Assembly: GCF_016862175.1 (NCBI RefSeq)
Contig: NZ_BOML01000027.1
Coordinates: 62,001 to 126,000, forward strand
Origin: Paractinoplanes durhamensis
GTDB lineage: Bacteria > Actinomycetota > Actinomycetes > Mycobacteriales > Micromonosporaceae
DNA length: 64,000 nt
Direction: 5' to 3'
This document shows positions 1-8,715 of the stretch, in pieces. The notes beneath the pieces were generated by a model. It was given only the letters and a program-made list of their open reading frames with translations, was not told the origin of the DNA and ran no database searches. A program made the position numbers and the translations under genes. How positions within the stretch are numbered: position 1 is the first letter of the stretch; every line of letters starts with the position of its first letter.

Positions 1-71
1 CGGAGACCCGGCTCTGCAGACGGTTGGGCCCGGGTCATGCCGGCCCCCGCGCGGTAGGAGCCAACCCCCGG

Positions 72-160
72 CAGGATCGTCCTGTCGGCAAGACCCCACC
101 AAACAGGATGATCCTGCCGGCAAGGCCCCACGCTGGAACGACCCAGCCGGGCGGGGCCCA
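72..160. repeat. Cluster of three short hairpin-bearing direct repeats
   Basis: Two 28-base units lie at 72-99 and 104-131, separated by four bases. They differ at only a few positions and share the tail CGGCAAGrCCCCAC. Each begins with a small palindrome (CAGGA/TCCTG, or CAGGAT/ATCCTG in the second). A third, degenerate unit with CTGG/CCAG arms follows at about 133-160. The cluster sits just downstream of the monooxygenase stop and may continue beyond the left edge. It resembles intergenic repeat families of actinomycetes. Function unknown. Confidence 0.6.
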
Positions 161-215
161 CGCCCGGAAATACCGCCCGCCGGCGGGGTGGTGGTGGTTG
201 TGCCCGAGGGCCGGG

Positions 216-1517
216 CTACGCGGCGGCGTCCACGGTCGCCAGCAGCTCAGGGCGGGTTGGGCCCGGCAAGGGGTAGCGGATTCCCTTGTCGGGGACCTTC
301 ACCTCTGGGGTGAGGGTCAGCATGCTCGCCGTGGCTATCTGGGCGCGGGTCGCCTCCGCGTCGCCGGCGGCGGCCGCGGCGTAGAGGGCCCGGGCTCCGA
401 ACCAATCAGGGTCGTCCGGCTCGTAAGGGATGCCGTTCACGTCCGCGTCGACCTCAGCGATGCGGTGGCGGTCGAACCAGACGGTTGCTCGATACCACGG
501 TTCGATCTCGGCGGCGGTGTGGTCGGTGAAGGACGCGGGCAGGCCTGCTCGCAGCACGTCGCGCAGGAGTTGGGCGTGCAGCAGGCCCATCGTGGCGCCT
601 CGGCCCACTGACGGATTGGTGCAGCAGGCGGCGTCACCCACCGCTACCACGCCGGGCGTGGTCACCCTGCGCCACCGGTCGACCAGGCCGCCCATCACTT
701 CCACGCCGGTCAGCGGGGTCCCGGAGTCCCAGGGCGCGGCGATCGGGTACTGGGCCAGCACGGCCGACCAAACCGCCGGGTCGCGCAGGGCGCGCAAGGG
801 CTTGTCGCGGGTGCTGGTCACGAAGCCGACCGCCCACGTGTTGTTGTCGCCGGGCAGGGTGAGGATGGACAGCGAGTCGTGGTATTGCAGCAGCGGGCCG
901 CGGACTTCCGGCCGTTCGCCCTGGAAGTGCCGCATGTAGTAGACGAAGCCGGCGTCGTCGCGCTCCTCGGCCGGTGCGGGCAGACCGGCCGCCTCCAGCC
1001 ACGACGGGAGGGCCGAGCGCCGGCCGCCGCAGTCGACGACCAGGTCGGCGAGGAGTTTGTCGCCGTCACCCAGGCGTACCCCCGCAACTCGATCGCCCTG
1101 CGTGACCAGACCGGTGACCGTGACCCCTCGTCGCAGGGTGAGACCCGGTGTCTCGGCCGCCTCGGCGGCCAGCGCCGCCTCCAAGATCGGACGGCGCGCG
1201 GTGAGCGTCTCGAAACGCGAATCTGACGGTACGGGCGGGAGCGCCGCCGCGAAGTTGAACCGCACCCCGCCCGCGGCGGCCAGCCTGTCCAGCACGGACG
1301 GCAACTCGGCGGACATGACCGCGTGCCACCGCGGCAGCATGATGTGGGCCAGCCGGAACTGGGTGACACCGGGGCGCTCCCACTCCTCCCACTCCCGGCC
1401 GGGGGTGGCGCAGCCGTCGTCGCGGTCGAGGAGGGTGACCTGGTGGCCGTCGCGGGCCAGGAGCATGGCGCAGGAGAGGCCGGTGAGGCCGGCACCGAGA
1501 ACGAGAATGTCAGTCAT
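216..1517 (-). CDS. FAD-dependent monooxygenase/oxidoreductase
   Basis: A 433-residue protein starting MTDILVLGAGLTGLSCAM, a textbook N-terminal Rossmann ADP-binding motif (GxGxxG) of PHBH-type flavoproteins. An acidic residue follows about 20 residues later (LLDRDD). The second FAD motif GDAACCTNPSVGRGA is near residue 300. This supports a flavin monooxygenase or dehydrogenase; the substrate cannot be told. A start four codons upstream is possible, but the internal ATG fits the family. It follows the ATPase gene on the same strand after 27 bases, so the two may be co-transcribed. Confidence 0.85.
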   Translation of the reverse strand: MTDILVLGAGLTGLSCAMLLARDGHQVTLLDRDDGCATPGREWEEWERPGVTQFRLAHIMLPRWHAVMSAELPSVLDRLAAAGGVRFNFAAALPPVPSDSRFETLTARRPILEAALAAEAAETPGLTLRRGVTVTGLVTQGDRVAGVRLGDGDKLLADLVVDCGGRRSALPSWLEAAGLPAPAEERDDAGFVYYMRHFQGERPEVRGPLLQYHDSLSILTLPGDNNTWAVGFVTSTRDKPLRALRDPAVWSAVLAQYPIAAPWDSGTPLTGVEVMGGLVDRWRRVTTPGVVAVGDAACCTNPSVGRGATMGLLHAQLLRDVLRAGLPASFTDHTAAEIEPWYRATVWFDRHRIAEVDADVNGIPYEPDDPDWFGARALYAAAAAGDAEATRAQIATASMLTLTPEVKVPDKGIRYPLPGPTRPELLATVDAAA

Positions 1518-1544
1518 GCCGGTCAGCAAAGCCCGGGAGACTGC

Positions 1545-3623
1545 TCACTCTCCAGGTCGAACGGTGCTCACTTCCGGGTCGCATTCGTTCGCCCACAGCA
1601 CCTCGATCAGTCGGTCGATCGCCTTCGCGAGCCGCCGCCGGTAGGTGCTGAACGGCAGCCCGAGCACCTCGGCCGCCGCTTCCTGACTGGCGGCCGGGCG
1701 CAGATACGTGCGATTGAGTACGGCGTACAGGGCCGCGCCCTTGGGCTCGGCGGCGATCGCGGACATGGCCGCCTCGACCTCGGCGATGCTCAGCCCGCCG
1801 GGCCGGTCCGGGCGGCGCAGGTCGCGCAGGCCCTGCCGGACCGCCCGGTCGAATGCGGCCCGGGTCGGCGCCGGCGGTCGCAGCAGGTCGGCCGGGGGTG
1901 GGCCGTGGCCGCCGGAGTGTTCGCGCTCGTTCATCAACTCGAGCCACGCCTCGACCGGCAGCCGCCGCCAGTCCATCCCGAAGCCGACGTGCCGCCGCCC
2001 GTCCACCTCGACCTCGAAGCAGGCCGTGAACGCCAGGTAGTCGAACATCGGCCCCCAGAACTCGGGCTCGGACGTCAGCACGAACGACCAGACCGCCGAC
2101 CCGCCGACCCATTCGAGGATGGACGAGACCGCCCCGGCCAGCACGGCATAGGGTCCGCTCTCGCGGTCGGCCACCCCGGACAGGAAGCGGGCCATCTCGA
2201 TCCGCTCCCCCGACCGGAGCGGCCCGGCACGCTCGACGTAGCGAAGGGCCGCCCGGGTGGCCGGATCCAGCTCCGCCAAAGCGGTCCCACCCGCCGGCCC
2301 GATCTCGTCCGGCGGCTCGGCCCCGGCTGATGGTGGGGCGCCGCCCGTCAGCAGGAGGTGCATGACGAAGGCGTGCAGGCCCTCCTCACTGCGGATCACG
2401 CTCAGGCCCGCCGGCTGCTCGATGAGCCACCGCGCGGCGAAGTCGGCGAGCACCGGGCCCTGGAAGCGCTCCACGATGGCGAGCACCGCCGGGTGGTCGG
2501 CCGGGGTGCCGGGGAGCAGGGCGACCGTCCCGCGGGAGCGCAAGGCGAAGAACGTCGCCGACAGCGGGCTGCGGCGGTGCAGGTAGAGCAGGTGCTGGGC
2601 GTGCATCGGGCGGTCCGGAGCGGCGGCGGCCCGGACTCCGGCGACGACGTGGTCGTGAACTGTGCGGTGCAGCTCGCGGTAGCGGTCGGGGGTGCGGCGT
2701 TCGAACGACGCGTCCAGGACGTCGCGGGCCAGGTCGTGCGGGCGCAGTCCGCGGTCGCCGACCACGATGAACGGGCGGCGGCACAGCCAGGTCCACACCT
2801 CGGGGGCGGCCGGGCCGACCGTCTCGCGGAGCAGGTCCTCGGTGGTCAGCCACGCCTTCGCACAGGTGGCGAGGCCGGTCGCGTGTGCTTCGGTGGGTGG
2901 CTCGCGGACCAGGCATTCGAGCAGGGCGGTGATCAGATCGGGCACGTCGGACAGCGACCGCGGGGCGGTTCCGCTGGTGGTGGCGTCGGCGAGCAGTGCC
3001 ATGGCCAGCGGATGGCCGCGGCCGAGGGCGACCAGCCGGTCCCGCAGGCCCGGCGAGACACCGGCGCGGGCCAGCAGCTCGGCGCTGTCGATGGGGCCGA
3101 GCGGTTCCAGCGGCAGGATCGCGGCGAGCCGCCGCCAGCCCGGATCGGTCCGCCACTGCGGTTCCGGCGGTTCCCGCCCGGCGAGAACGACCAGGTCATC
3201 GTCGCCGAGCCCCGGCAGGAACGTCTGGCGCAGCCACCCGTCGAGGGCACCGAGATTCTCGTAGCCGTCGACCAGGAGAACCCGGCCGCCCGAGGCCACG
3301 ACGGTCGCGGGCGAGCCGAAGCCGGGGAGATCCGCATCAAAGGAGGCGGAGAGGGGCGCCGTGAGGGCCGCGAGGAACGCGTTGGGGGCGGCGTCTATCT
3401 CGCTGCCGTCGAGGGCTATGACCGTACGGCCGCAAGCTTTTGCTTTTAAGCGGAACTGGTGCAGCGTGCTTGATTTTCCGATGCCGCCGGGGCCGTGCAG
3501 GAAGAGGACCCGGTGGCCGGAACGGCCGCTCAGGGCGTCGCCGAAGGCGCGCAGTTCGGCGCCGCGCCCGGCGAACGACTCCGTGCGTGCGTGATCGAGC
3601 AGGTCAGCGACTCGAGCCGGCAT
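1545..3623 (-). CDS. STAND-like AAA ATPase regulator with C-terminal HTH
   Basis: A 692-residue cytoplasmic protein. A P-loop GPGGIGKSS lies near residues 44-52 and a Walker B-like strand VLLVDGYENL near 115-124. A helical, winged-helix-like middle follows. The C-terminal 50 residues (from about 635) read like a sigma-70 region-4/HTH segment with VLGLPFSTYRRRLAKAIDRL. The build is that of signal-transducing STAND ATPases that couple nucleotide switching to DNA binding. A globular stretch near 480-590 is not assigned. It lies between putA and the flavin monooxygenase on the same strand. The partner and signal are unknown. Confidence 0.7.
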   Translation of the reverse strand: MPARVADLLDHARTESFAGRGAELRAFGDALSGRSGHRVLFLHGPGGIGKSSTLHQFRLKAKACGRTVIALDGSEIDAAPNAFLAALTAPLSASFDADLPGFGSPATVVASGGRVLLVDGYENLGALDGWLRQTFLPGLGDDDLVVLAGREPPEPQWRTDPGWRRLAAILPLEPLGPIDSAELLARAGVSPGLRDRLVALGRGHPLAMALLADATTSGTAPRSLSDVPDLITALLECLVREPPTEAHATGLATCAKAWLTTEDLLRETVGPAAPEVWTWLCRRPFIVVGDRGLRPHDLARDVLDASFERRTPDRYRELHRTVHDHVVAGVRAAAAPDRPMHAQHLLYLHRRSPLSATFFALRSRGTVALLPGTPADHPAVLAIVERFQGPVLADFAARWLIEQPAGLSVIRSEEGLHAFVMHLLLTGGAPPSAGAEPPDEIGPAGGTALAELDPATRAALRYVERAGPLRSGERIEMARFLSGVADRESGPYAVLAGAVSSILEWVGGSAVWSFVLTSEPEFWGPMFDYLAFTACFEVEVDGRRHVGFGMDWRRLPVEAWLELMNEREHSGGHGPPPADLLRPPAPTRAAFDRAVRQGLRDLRRPDRPGGLSIAEVEAAMSAIAAEPKGAALYAVLNRTYLRPAASQEAAAEVLGLPFSTYRRRLAKAIDRLIEVLWANECDPEVSTVRPGE

Positions 3624-3631
3624 CTCCCTCT

Positions 3632-3659
3632 CCCCCGCCCGGAGCGTAGCGGGCGGGGG
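3632..3659 (-). terminator. Strong hairpin after putA
   Basis: A perfect 10-bp GC stem (CCCCCGCCCG / CGGGCGGGGG) closes an 8-base loop GAGCGTAG. It sits between the putA stop and the start of the downstream ATPase gene. There is no clear U tract, which is usual in high-GC actinomycetes. The loop sequence recurs in a repeat near 51.6 kb, so this may also be a REP-like element. Confidence 0.55.
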
Positions 3660-3671
3660 CGGAAGAAACTG

Positions 3672-6600
3672 TCAGAGAACTTCCTCTGCGAGGCGGTCGG
3701 GGTTGCCGAATCGGTGAGCGGTGATGCTGATCGCCTGCTCATGCAGGAACGGCAACAGCTCCACCCGGCCGGCCTCGGTGACCGGTCCGGCCCAGACGGC
3801 CAGGTCCGGAGTGGACGACAAGGACTTCGAAGAGCCGATGAGGCGTACGCGCCCGGAGGTCAACGCCGCACCCCACGTGGCGTCGTCCTCGACGCGCAGC
3901 TCGGCCGGGACGGTCAGCGTCTCCGGCAGGGCCGTGCCGACCGAGATCCGCATCGGTGCACCGGTCAGCAGACCGGCGGCGATGACCCGGATCAGCGCGG
4001 CGACCGGCTCCCCGGCGGCGAGCCGGATCTCGACCGGAACCGACCGGTAGCGCAGCACGTTGCGCTCGGCCCACAGGCCGGAGACGTCCGACTGCTGGAA
4101 GTGCGCCGACCAGGCGGCCGCGTCGCCGGCGGCGGACCGCTCGACGAAGGCCAGCTCCTCGGCGGACAGGACCAGCGCGGCCGCGGCGAGCAAAGAACGC
4201 ACCGCGACATCGGTGACCTTCCCGGCCGAAACAGCGGTGGAAGGCTGCCAGTCGGTGAGGCCGACCAGGTAGTTCGGGCCGCCCGCCTTGGTGCCGGGGC
4301 CGACCGCCGAGCGCTTCCAGCCACCGAACGGCTGCCGCCGGACGATCGCGCCGGTGATGCCGCGGTTGACGTAGAGGTTGCCGGCCTCGATCCGGTCCAG
4401 CCAGGTGCGCACCTCGTCCGGGTCGAGCGAGTGGATGCCCGAGGTCAGGCCGTAGTCGACCTCGTTGACCAGGTCGATCGCCTCGTCGAGAGTGTCGGCG
4501 GTCATCACGCCGAGGATCGGGCCGAAGTATTCGGTGCGGTGGTAGGCGGAGCCGCGCCGGACGCCGTCGCGGATGCCGGGCGACCACAGCCGGCCACTGT
4601 CGTCCAGGCGCTCCGGCTTGAGCAGCCACTTCTCGCCGGCGGCCAGCTCGGTGAGGCCGGCCAGGAGCTTGCCCTCGGCCGGTTCGATGACCGGGCCGAC
4701 CTGGGTGCGCGGGTCGGCGGGGTAGCCGACGGTCAGCGACGACGCGGCGTCGAGCAGCTGGGTGCGGAAGCGCTGCGACTCCGCGACCGAGCCGACCAGC
4801 ACGACCAGCGACGCGGCCGAGCACTTCTGGCCGGCGTGCCCGAAGGCCGAGGCCACCACGTCCTTGACGGCCAGGTCGAGGTCGGCGCTGGGGGTGACGA
4901 TGATGGCGTTCTTGCCGCTGGTCTCGGCGAGCAGCGGCAGGTCGGGGCGGAACGACCGGAACAGCTCGGCGGTCTCGTAGGCGCCGGTCAGCACGACCCG
5001 GTCGACGAGCGGGTGGGCGATCAGCTCGCGGCCCAGCTTCTGCTCGACGACCTGCACCAGGGTGAGCAGGTCGGCGTCGGGCAGCACCGACCGGACGATG
5101 TCGGCGAGCACGGCGCCGCTGCGCTCGGCCGGGCCGGCCGGCTTGATCGCGACGGCGGAGCCGGCGGCCAGGGCGGCGAGCAGGGAGCCGGCCGGGATGG
5201 CGACCGGGAAGTTCCACGGCGGGGTGACCAGGGTGAGCCGGACCGGCCGCGGCGTCGCGCCGTCGATCCGGTCCAGGTCGGCGGCGAGCTCGCCGTAGTA
5301 GTGGGCGAAGTCGGCGGCCTCGGACACCTCGGGGTCGGCCTGGTCGGCGGTCTTGCCGGTCTCGGCCGCCATCACCTCGATGAGCTCGGCCCGGCGGGCC
5401 TCGATCGCGTCGCCGATGCGGTGCAGGACCGCGCCGCGGGCCGCGCCGGTCATCGCCTGCCAGGCGTCGGCGGCGGCGACCGCCCGGCCGAGGACGCTGT
5501 CGAGCTGGGCCGGTTCGTCGAGCCGGGCCGCGTCGATGGTGGCCACGCCGAGCGCCGAGCGCGGGGCGCGGGCCAGCAGGTCGCGCACCCAGGCGCGGTT
5601 CGCGGCGACCGACGGGTCGGTGTCGGGGGTGTTCTCGAAGTGCCCGGGCACCGGGCGGGCGATGGCGGCGTAGCGCTCGGGGACGCGGCGGGACGTCGGG
5701 ACGTCGGTGGACAGGTCGGCCAGCGACGCCAGGAAGCGGTCCCGCTCGCGGGCGAACAGGCCGGCGTCCGAGTCGAGCTCGAACACCGCCGACATGAAGT
5801 TGTCCTGGCTGGCGCCCTCTTCGAGACGGCGGATCAGGTAGGCGATGGCGACGTCGAACTGCTCCGGGCGGACCACCGGCGTGTAGAGCAACAACCCGCC
5901 GACCTCGCGCCGGACCACCTCGGCCTGGCCCTCGGCCATGCCGAGCAGCATTTCGAACTCGATGCCGTCGCGCACGTCGCGGCGACCGGCGAGGAGCCAG
6001 GCGTACGCGATGTCGAACAGGTTGTGCCCGGCCACGCCGAGGCGAACGTTGCGGATGTGGTCGGGCCGCAGCGCGTACTCAAGAACGCGTTTGTAGTTGG
6101 TGTCGGTGGCCTGCTTGGACTCCCAGGTCGCGAGCGGCCAGCCGTGCACCGTCGACTCGACCCGCTCCATCGGCAGGTTGGCCCCCTTGACCAGGCGAAC
6201 CTTGATGCCGGCGCCGCCGCGGGCCCGGCGCGCGGCCGACCACTCCTGCAGCCGGATCATCGCGGCCAGGGCGTCCGGCAGGTAGGCCTGGAGCACGATG
6301 CCCGCTTCGAGATCCCGCAGCTCCGGCATGTCGAGGAGCCGGGTGAAGACCGCGATGGTGAGGTCGAGGTCCTTGTACTCCTCCATGTCGAGGTTGACGA
6401 ACTTCTTCTTCTCGAAGGACGCGGCCAGCCGGAACAGCGGGGTCAGCTTCTCGACGATGTCGTCGACGGCCTCGTCGAAGGCCCACGGGTTGTGCGGGGT
6501 CACCGTCGAGGACACCTTGATCGACACGTAGTCGACGTCCGGCCGGCCCAGCAGCCGCTCGGTCTCGCGCAGCCGGCGCGCCGCCTCGCCCCGGCCGAGC

Positions 6601-7055
6601 ACGGCCTCACCCAGCAGGTTCACGTTGAGGCGCACGTCGCGGCGGCGGATCCGGCTGATCGCCCGGCCCAGCTTCGCGTCGGTGGCGTCCACGATGAGGT
6701 GCCCGACCATGTGCCGCAGCACCCGCCGCGCCACCGGCACGACCACGCCCGGCAGGACCGGCGCCACCTTCCCGCCGAGCCGGACCGCCGCGCGCATCGG
6801 CAGCGGCAGGAAGCGTGGCACGTCCGGCGCGATGGTGGCCAGGGCGCGGGCGCTGACCCGCAGGTCCTCCGGCCGCACCACGCCGTCGACGAAGCCGACC
6901 GCGAATTCCAGGCCCTTGGGGTCGCGCAACAACCCGGCGAGTTGCGCGGCCGACCCACTCACCTTGACGGCGGAAGCCTCGTGCAGCCAGCGGCGGACGA
7001 GATCGACCGCCTCCGAGGCGAGGTCGGTGTCGGCGGGCATCGCAAGGTCAGTCAT
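3672..7055 (-). CDS. putA: Bifunctional proline dehydrogenase / glutamate-semialdehyde dehydrogenase (PutA)
   Basis: Oxidises proline to P5C (FAD) and then to glutamate (NAD+). The 1127 residues fit the long type-B PutA layout. A proline dehydrogenase barrel spans about 130-425, with YVSIKVSS, KVRLVKGANLPMER and LLLYTPVVRPEQ. An aldehyde dehydrogenase spans about 500-960, with TPPWNFPVAIP, catalytic Glu 711 in AETSGKN and catalytic Cys 745 in GHAGQKCSA. A C-terminal ALDH-like tail follows from about 970. There is no N-terminal ribbon-helix-helix, so it should not self-repress. It is divergent from a LysR gene, the likely regulator. Confidence 0.95.
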   Translation of the reverse strand: MTDLAMPADTDLASEAVDLVRRWLHEASAVKVSGSAAQLAGLLRDPKGLEFAVGFVDGVVRPEDLRVSARALATIAPDVPRFLPLPMRAAVRLGGKVAPVLPGVVVPVARRVLRHMVGHLIVDATDAKLGRAISRIRRRDVRLNVNLLGEAVLGRGEAARRLRETERLLGRPDVDYVSIKVSSTVTPHNPWAFDEAVDDIVEKLTPLFRLAASFEKKKFVNLDMEEYKDLDLTIAVFTRLLDMPELRDLEAGIVLQAYLPDALAAMIRLQEWSAARRARGGAGIKVRLVKGANLPMERVESTVHGWPLATWESKQATDTNYKRVLEYALRPDHIRNVRLGVAGHNLFDIAYAWLLAGRRDVRDGIEFEMLLGMAEGQAEVVRREVGGLLLYTPVVRPEQFDVAIAYLIRRLEEGASQDNFMSAVFELDSDAGLFARERDRFLASLADLSTDVPTSRRVPERYAAIARPVPGHFENTPDTDPSVAANRAWVRDLLARAPRSALGVATIDAARLDEPAQLDSVLGRAVAAADAWQAMTGAARGAVLHRIGDAIEARRAELIEVMAAETGKTADQADPEVSEAADFAHYYGELAADLDRIDGATPRPVRLTLVTPPWNFPVAIPAGSLLAALAAGSAVAIKPAGPAERSGAVLADIVRSVLPDADLLTLVQVVEQKLGRELIAHPLVDRVVLTGAYETAELFRSFRPDLPLLAETSGKNAIIVTPSADLDLAVKDVVASAFGHAGQKCSAASLVVLVGSVAESQRFRTQLLDAASSLTVGYPADPRTQVGPVIEPAEGKLLAGLTELAAGEKWLLKPERLDDSGRLWSPGIRDGVRRGSAYHRTEYFGPILGVMTADTLDEAIDLVNEVDYGLTSGIHSLDPDEVRTWLDRIEAGNLYVNRGITGAIVRRQPFGGWKRSAVGPGTKAGGPNYLVGLTDWQPSTAVSAGKVTDVAVRSLLAAAALVLSAEELAFVERSAAGDAAAWSAHFQQSDVSGLWAERNVLRYRSVPVEIRLAAGEPVAALIRVIAAGLLTGAPMRISVGTALPETLTVPAELRVEDDATWGAALTSGRVRLIGSSKSLSSTPDLAVWAGPVTEAGRVELLPFLHEQAISITAHRFGNPDRLAEEVL

Positions 7056-7153
7056 AGGCGCCAGTGTCGTTCGACCCTCAGTTCAGGAAAAGCGACTGTT
7101 TTTTACCGATACTCTTCAGCTGCCCTTACCTATTACCCACGGGATGGGAAAAC
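7056..7153. promoter_or_regulatory. putA / lysR divergent promoter region
   Basis: This 98-base gap is clearly richer in A and T than its surroundings, with a T6 run and TTACC tracts. It holds the two start sites back to back. A short inverted pair CAGT...ACTG (about 7079-7102) could be part of a LysR-type box. I cannot fix -35 and -10 elements with confidence. Confidence 0.4.
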
Positions 7154-8050
7154 ATGCTGGAGATCCGCCGCCTGGTGCTGCTCCGCGAGCTGGCCATCCG
7201 GGGCACCCTCGCGGCCGTCGCCGAGGCGCTCAACTTCTCCCCGTCAGCAGTGTCACAACAACTGAGCCTCCTGGAGAAGGAAACCGGGATGACGCTGCTG
7301 CGCAAAGCCGGCCGCCGGGTCCAGCTGACCCCGCAGGCCGAGGTGCTGGTGCAGTCGGCGGGCGACGTCCTGGACACCCTCGAACGCGCCGAGGCCGCCC
7401 TGCAGGCGTCGCTGACCAGGGTCAGCGGCAAGGTCCGGGTCGCCGTCTTCCAGTCGGCGGCTCTAGCTCTGATGCCGGCCACGCTGAGAGCGATGGCTTC
7501 GCAATTTCCTGATGTACGGGTGGAAATGGTGCAACGGGAACCGGAAGAGGCGCTCCGCGAGACGTGGGCCCGAGACTTCGACATGGTGATCGCCGAGCAG
7601 TACCCGGCGCACGCGGCGCCGCACCACCCCGGCCTCGACCGGCGCGCGCTGACCACCGACCCGATCCGCTTGGCGCTGCCCGCCGCGGAGGCCGCCCTGC
7701 ACCCGGTCGACTCGCTGTCCGAGGCCCGGGTGATGCCGTGGGTGATGGAGCCGCGCGGCGCCGCGTCCCGGCACTTCGCCGAGCAGTTGTGCCGCAGCAC
7801 CGGCTTCGAGCCGGACGTCCGCTACGAGACCGCCGACCTGCAGGCGCACATCCGCCTGGTCGAGTCGGGCAACGCGGTGGCGCTGATCCCGGATCTGGTG
7901 TGGGCCGGCCGCGACACCTCGTGCCGCCTGCTCGACCTGCCCGAACTCCCCCGCCGCACCATCTTCACCGCCCAGCGCCTGGCCGGCGCGGCGTCCCCGG
8001 CGGCCCGGGCCTTCCGGGAAACGCTCGAAGCGTTCTCCCGGGAGACATAA
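7154..8050 (+). CDS. LysR-family transcriptional regulator
   Basis: 298 residues. The N-terminal winged HTH is clear (LNFSPSAVSQQLSLLEKETG, residues about 25-45), followed by the LysR substrate-binding domain. The ATG in MLEIRRLVLLRELA was chosen because the family begins there; the 30 codons further upstream look non-coding. It is divergent from putA across a 98-base gap. By the usual LysR arrangement it probably controls putA in response to proline or a related amino acid, but that is inference. Confidence 0.9.
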   Translation: MLEIRRLVLLRELAIRGTLAAVAEALNFSPSAVSQQLSLLEKETGMTLLRKAGRRVQLTPQAEVLVQSAGDVLDTLERAEAALQASLTRVSGKVRVAVFQSAALALMPATLRAMASQFPDVRVEMVQREPEEALRETWARDFDMVIAEQYPAHAAPHHPGLDRRALTTDPIRLALPAAEAALHPVDSLSEARVMPWVMEPRGAASRHFAEQLCRSTGFEPDVRYETADLQAHIRLVESGNAVALIPDLVWAGRDTSCRLLDLPELPRRTIFTAQRLAGAASPAARAFRETLEAFSRET

Positions 8051-8103
8051 CCCACCATCAGGGCAGTTGCCGCAGGTCAGGGCATTTGCGATGCTTCCGG
8101 GGT

Positions 8104-8170
8104 GAGCCCCGCAGGGCTCCCGGACGAGCGGTGCCGTACCCGGTGTGCGAAAAGACGGCGCTATGGGAGA
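8104..8170 (+). promoter_or_regulatory. Guanidine-III riboswitch (ykkC-III) of sugE
   Basis: The aptamer core runs from CCGGACGAG (8120-8128) to ACGGCGC (8155-8161). CCGG at 8120-8123 pairs with CCGG at 8140-8143. GTGCCGT (8131-8137) pairs over seven positions (one G-U) with ACGGCGC (8155-8161), giving the interlocked pseudoknot of this class. The bases TACCCGG and AAAAGACGGCGC match my recollection of the ykkC-III consensus. A separate hairpin GAGCCC-CGCA-GGGCTC (8104-8119) lies just before it. GGGAGA at 8165-8170, the ribosome site, follows directly, so control of translation of the next gene is expected. Confidence 0.88.
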
Positions 8171-8175
8171 CAGCA

Positions 8176-8490
8176 ATGTCCTGGCTCGTACTTATCGCGT
8201 CCGGGGTCCTCGAGGCCGTCTGGGCCACTGCCCTGAGTAGGTCCGAGGGCTTCAGCCGCCCCGTCCCCAGCGTCGTCTTCGGCGTAGCGCTCCTGGCGAG
8301 CATGGGCGGCCTCGCCTACGCCATGCGCGACCTGCCGATCGGCACCGCCTACGCGGTCTGGGTGGGGGTCGGCGCGGTCCTGACCGTGGTCTACGCGATG
8401 GTGACCGGCGCCGAGGCCGCTTCCCCGGTGAAGATCCTGCTGCTGGCGGGCATCATCGGCTGCGTGGCCGGCCTCAAGTTCCTGCACTGA
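8176..8490 (+). CDS. sugE: SugE/Gdx-type small multidrug resistance exporter (guanidinium exporter)
   Basis: 104 residues with four membrane helices. It starts MSWLVLIASGVLEAVWATAL with the conserved SMR glutamate (Glu 13) in helix 1. The second half has the PIGTAYAVWVGVGA motif typical of SugE/Gdx rather than EmrE. Gdx proteins export guanidinium in exchange for protons. The guanidine-III riboswitch in its leader independently supports that substrate. GGGAGA lies five bases ahead of the ATG. Confidence 0.92.
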   Translation: MSWLVLIASGVLEAVWATALSRSEGFSRPVPSVVFGVALLASMGGLAYAMRDLPIGTAYAVWVGVGAVLTVVYAMVTGAEAASPVKILLLAGIIGCVAGLKFLH

Positions 8491-8532
8491 AATCGGGTGC
8501 GGCGGTGCTTCGGCGGCCGCTACCGTCGCCGG

Positions 8533-8660
8533 ATGTTCGAGCAACTGGTGGCCGAGGCCGCCGCGGTGCCGCTGACGGGCTGGGATTTCGGGTGGCCGGC
8601 CGGGCGGGCGTCGGGTTCGAACCCGAGATCAACGAGGTTCTGGGCGCTCCCCCGGCCTGA
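8533..8660 (+). pseudogene. Remnant of a SAM methyltransferase gene
   Basis: The first 25 codons (MFEQLVAEAAAVPLTGWDFG) look like the conserved N-terminus of a class I methyltransferase family (…GWDFSW..GRA…). After this the frame loses sense. A second frame then gives a tail-like GFEPEINEVLGAPPA before a stop at 8658-8660. The middle, including any SAM-binding motif, is absent. It reads as an internally deleted gene. Family assignment rests on about 25 residues and is tentative. Confidence 0.35.
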
Positions 8661-8688
8661 CCTCAGGCGGCCCACCGGCGCACCGGGT

Positions 8689-8712
8689 TCTCGCCCGTCC
8701 GGACGGGCGAGA
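8689..8712. terminator. Perfect 24-base palindrome between convergent genes
   Basis: TCTCGCCCGTCC is followed immediately by its exact complement, giving a stem of up to ten pairs with a tight loop. It lies between the plus-strand sugE/remnant region and the stop of the minus-strand DUF1801 gene, the right place for a bidirectional terminator. Confidence 0.6.
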
Positions 8713-8715
8713 TGA

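Noticed and set aside
72-160. Possible CRISPR array
   Set aside because: The repeat units are 28 bases but the gaps are about four bases or less, so there are no spacers, and no cas genes are near.
3495-7265. 1256-codon plus-strand open frame across putA
   Set aside because: Mirror frame of putA in high-GC DNA. Its composition is Arg/Gly/Asp-rich and no domain is readable, while the minus strand is a clear PutA.
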